A stretch of 64,000 nucleotides of DNA from Microbacterium sp. (lineage in GTDB: Bacteria; Actinomycetota; Actinomycetes; Actinomycetales; Microbacteriaceae): assembly GCA_019510305.1 (NCBI GenBank), contig JAEKKN010000028.1, positions 1 to 64,000 on the forward strand, in the 5' to 3' direction. Made by a program: the position numbers and the translations under genes. Numbering within the stretch: position 1 is the first letter of the stretch; every line of letters starts with the position of its first letter. Positions 62,173-64,000 of this stretch are shown here, in pieces. The notes below the pieces were generated by a model, which worked only from the letters and a program-made list of their open reading frames with translations, was not told where the DNA came from and searched no databases.

Positions 62173-63231
62173 TCAGAAGAGCATCGGCTGTGCCGGCGCG
62201 GATGCTGCGACGCGAACCGGGCGCACCGGCATCCGTCCGAACCCCCTGCCGCTCGCCGGCTCGACCTCGATCTCGTCGTACCCGTCGAGCCGGTGCATGC
62301 GGATCAGCGGTCGCACGCGTTTCGACAGCCACTGCCGGTAGGGCTTGGGCGCCTCGGCCGACATCCCCGGATACAGCCCGCGATACGACGACAGCAGATC
62401 AGGGCGGAACTCGCCGAGCCACTGCATGAACCACGGCTTCACACCGGGCCGCAGATGCAGGGCGCCGTAGATCACGCGCACCGCTCCCGCCGCCTTGATG
62501 CGGGCCAGCGCCGTGTCGATCGCGTCGACCGAGTCGGTCATGTGGGGCATGATCGGCATCAGGAAGACGGTCACCCGGAACCCGGCATCCGTGAGGGCCC
62601 GCACCGTGTCGAGCCGCGCCTGCGTCGTCGGCGTGCCCGGTTCGATCGCCTTCTGCAGCTCGTCGTCGTACATCGCGATCGACATCTGGATGTCGACATG
62701 CACGCGCTGCGCCGCCTTCACCAGTTGCGGGATGTCGCGCCGGATCAGCGTGCCCTTGGTGAGGATCGACATGGGCGTGCCGGATGCCGCGAGCGCCTCG
62801 ATGATGCTCGGCATGAGCTTGTAGCGGCCTTCGGCGCGCTGGTACGGATCGGTGTTCGTGCCGAGGGCGACGAGCTCGTGCTGCCAGCTGCCGCGCCGTA
62901 GTTCTTTCTCGAGGATCTCGGCGACGTTGACCTTGACGACGATCTGGGAGTCGAAGTCGGCTCCGCCGTCGAGGTCGAGGTACTCGTGCGTTCCGCGGGC
63001 GAAGCAGTACACGCAGGCATGACTGCATCCGCGATAAGGGTTGATCGTCCATGAGAACGGCATCTGCGAGGCGCCGGGAACCTTGTTCAGCGCCGACTTC
63101 GAGAGCACCTCGTGGAAGGTCATCCCGGCGAACTCGGGAGTCGTGACGGTGCGGAGGATGCCAGCACGGTTCTCGAGGCCGGGCAGGGCGGCGCTATCCG
63201 TGTCTCCGAGCTTCTGACCCTGCCAACGCAT
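62173..63231 (-). CDS. radical-SAM protein, Rv2578c/spore-photoproduct-lyase-like
   Basis: 352 aa. Radical-SAM cluster motif C-x3-C-x2-C in NPYRGCSHACVYCFARGTHEY, then VKVNVAEILEKEL, LGTNTDPYQRAEG and LTKGTLIRRDIPQL, the arrangement of the Rv2578c family common in actinobacteria. It would use a 4Fe-4S cluster and SAM for a radical reaction; substrate unknown, with DNA repair proposed from resemblance to photoproduct lyase. The start lies next to AT-rich DNA with direct CGAACA repeats (63240-63256), perhaps its promoter. Confidence 0.88.
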   Translation of the reverse strand: MRWQGQKLGDTDSAALPGLENRAGILRTVTTPEFAGMTFHEVLSKSALNKVPGASQMPFSWTINPYRGCSHACVYCFARGTHEYLDLDGGADFDSQIVVKVNVAEILEKELRRGSWQHELVALGTNTDPYQRAEGRYKLMPSIIEALAASGTPMSILTKGTLIRRDIPQLVKAAQRVHVDIQMSIAMYDDELQKAIEPGTPTTQARLDTVRALTDAGFRVTVFLMPIMPHMTDSVDAIDTALARIKAAGAVRVIYGALHLRPGVKPWFMQWLGEFRPDLLSSYRGLYPGMSAEAPKPYRQWLSKRVRPLIRMHRLDGYDEIEVEPASGRGFGRMPVRPVRVAASAPAQPMLF

Positions 63232-63289
63232 GCTTTATTCGAACAAAGAAGCGAACAGATGTCAAGCCGACATCGAAACTATCTTCCCA

Positions 63290-63829
63290 TCAGGAGGTGG
63301 TGGGCGGCTTGACGTCGAGGGCTGCGGGAAGACCGTTGAGTCGCAGCGCCGTGCCCGTGCGCAGATGCGGCAGGTCGGCGCTGCCGTCGCCCGTCCGCAC
63401 GAGGAATGCCGCCTGCTCGGTCCACGTCAGTGTCGTGCCTCCCTCGGGCGCGTCCTCGAGCGTCACGGTCACCAGGGAGACCCATCGGGTCACGTCGTCG
63501 ACGATCGCCTCGTACACGAACACGATCCGTCGGTCCGGAACGATGTCGAGATAGCGCGATCGATTCCGCACCGTCTCGACCGGCACGCCGGGCAGAGAGA
63601 AGGTGCTCCGTGCATCCTCCCCGCCGCCGACCCGGAAGTCGTGATCGTAGGTGGCGCCGTTGCCCGGCATCCTGACCCATCGCCTGCGGCGTCGATCGTC
63701 GGCGAACCCAGCGAACACCTCGGCGCGGTCCAGGTCGAACGTGCGCGTGATGGTGAAGGTGTCGTGAGCGATTCCCGGGCCGGGCGTGGCTGGCACCTCG
63801 AGTGCGGGCGAGGGGTGCGTCTCTGTCAT
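63290..63829 (-). CDS. SRPBCC/AHSA1-domain protein
   Basis: 179 aa. Bet v 1/START-like fold by pattern: ITRTFDLDRAEVFAGFAD at the start, RRRRWVRMPG, a central FVYEAIV and TTLTWTEQAAFL near the end, as in AHSA1-type proteins. Ligand unknown. The ATG at 63829 is chosen over an upstream in-frame TTG. It ends 58 bp from the radical-SAM start. Confidence 0.8.
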   Translation of the reverse strand: MTETHPSPALEVPATPGPGIAHDTFTITRTFDLDRAEVFAGFADDRRRRRWVRMPGNGATYDHDFRVGGGEDARSTFSLPGVPVETVRNRSRYLDIVPDRRIVFVYEAIVDDVTRWVSLVTVTLEDAPEGGTTLTWTEQAAFLVRTGDGSADLPHLRTGTALRLNGLPAALDVKPPTTS

Positions 63830-63920
63830 GTCGGCGTGCCGTCTCTGGTCGTCGTGCGGAAACCCTGCTTGTGAATGCAACACGCGGCGCCCGCGGGTGC
63901 TTCCCGCACGACGCGGCGAG

Positions 63921-64000
63921 TCAGTGCGAGAACGTCGCGTCGAGCGCGGCTGCGAGATCGTGCAGCAGGTCGTCGGCGTCCTCGAGGCCGACCGAGAGGC
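63921..64000 (-). CDS. Cys/Met-metabolism PLP enzyme, C-terminus only
   Basis: Partial; the gene continues past the window edge. The visible end reads LSVGLEDADDLLHDLAAALD plus ATFSH, the standard C-terminus of cystathionine gamma-synthase/lyase and O-acetylhomoserine sulfhydrylase-type enzymes. The reaction cannot be told from this fragment. Confidence 0.75.
   Translation of the reverse strand, partial: LSVGLEDADDLLHDLAAALDATFSH

Noticed and set aside
63240..63262. LexA/SOS box before the radical-SAM gene
   Set aside because: CGAACA words are direct repeats, not the inverted TCGAAC-N4-GTTCGA form.

Overview
The window looks like a chromosomal segment of a high-GC Gram-positive actinobacterium, most likely Microbacterium or a close relative in the Microbacteriaceae. 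Reasons: very high GC with strong third-position GC bias, frequent GTG starts, DtxR-type iron boxes, LAxTG sorting signal, DUF2510/DUF3073 proteins, a TipA-type MerR regulator, and dispersed palindromes of a type I associate with this family. I see no rRNA, tRNA, CRISPR array, prophage, insertion sequence or replication origin.

Layout. 1-2.8 kb: a broken DUF2510 membrane protein, then a two-gene module (130-aa helical protein plus 433-aa glycine-rich protein) that could be secretion related. 2.8-5.5 kb: two membrane proteins (one DUF1266) divergent from a TetR regulator. 5.7-9.5 kb: uracil-type permease, purC and a lipoprotein of unknown function. 9.5-14.7 kb: PadR regulator with a DHA2 drug exporter, an acetyltransferase, and an amino-acid ABC importer whose binding protein and permease are fused. 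14.8-17.4 kb: purD, a Nudix CoA-pyrophosphatase-like enzyme and an SCP-2-family protein. 17.3-23.8 kb: heme acquisition, with hmuTUV divergent from a large HtaA surface protein and two iron boxes between them. 23.9-29.2 kb: small proteins, purM, purF and a CynX-type MFS transporter.

29.2-42.3 kb holds the most coherent system: a LacI-type repressor, a cytoplasmic GH35 beta-galactosidase, a secreted and probably sortase-anchored GH101 endo-alpha-N-acetylgalactosaminidase, and a CUT1 sugar importer (binding lipoprotein plus two permeases). Near-identical operators built on TGTTTGCG lie before the GH35 gene, the GH101 gene and the binding-protein gene. Together these would release the core-1 disaccharide Gal-beta-1,3-GalNAc from O-glycoproteins, import it and split it inside the cell. 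An Erm-type 23S rRNA methyltransferase sits inside this block, with a possible leader peptide and a hairpin over its ribosome binding site.

42.6-51.5 kb: DUF3073 protein, universal stress protein, PadR/DUF4097 operon, glycogen phosphorylase, TipA-type regulator, a nitroreductase and a FAD oxidoreductase with a C-terminal Rieske domain. 51.6-57.6 kb: paired CrcB/FluC fluoride channels, a secreted GH26-like glycosidase, and a TetR regulator with an RND exporter. 57.7-64 kb: aldose 1-epimerase, a DEAD-box RNA helicase with a long arginine-rich N-terminus, YaeQ-like protein, small membrane protein, radical-SAM protein, SRPBCC protein and the 3' end of a Cys/Met-metabolism PLP enzyme.

Three themes run through the window. 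Many genes, including purC, purD, purM, hmuT, lacI and glgP, have a TANNNT-like -10 hexamer 6-7 nt before the start codon and no Shine-Dalgarno, which fits leaderless transcription. Self-regulated pairs with a visible operator are common. Intergenic gaps are full of palindromic repeats, and one repeat type also appears inside coding regions.
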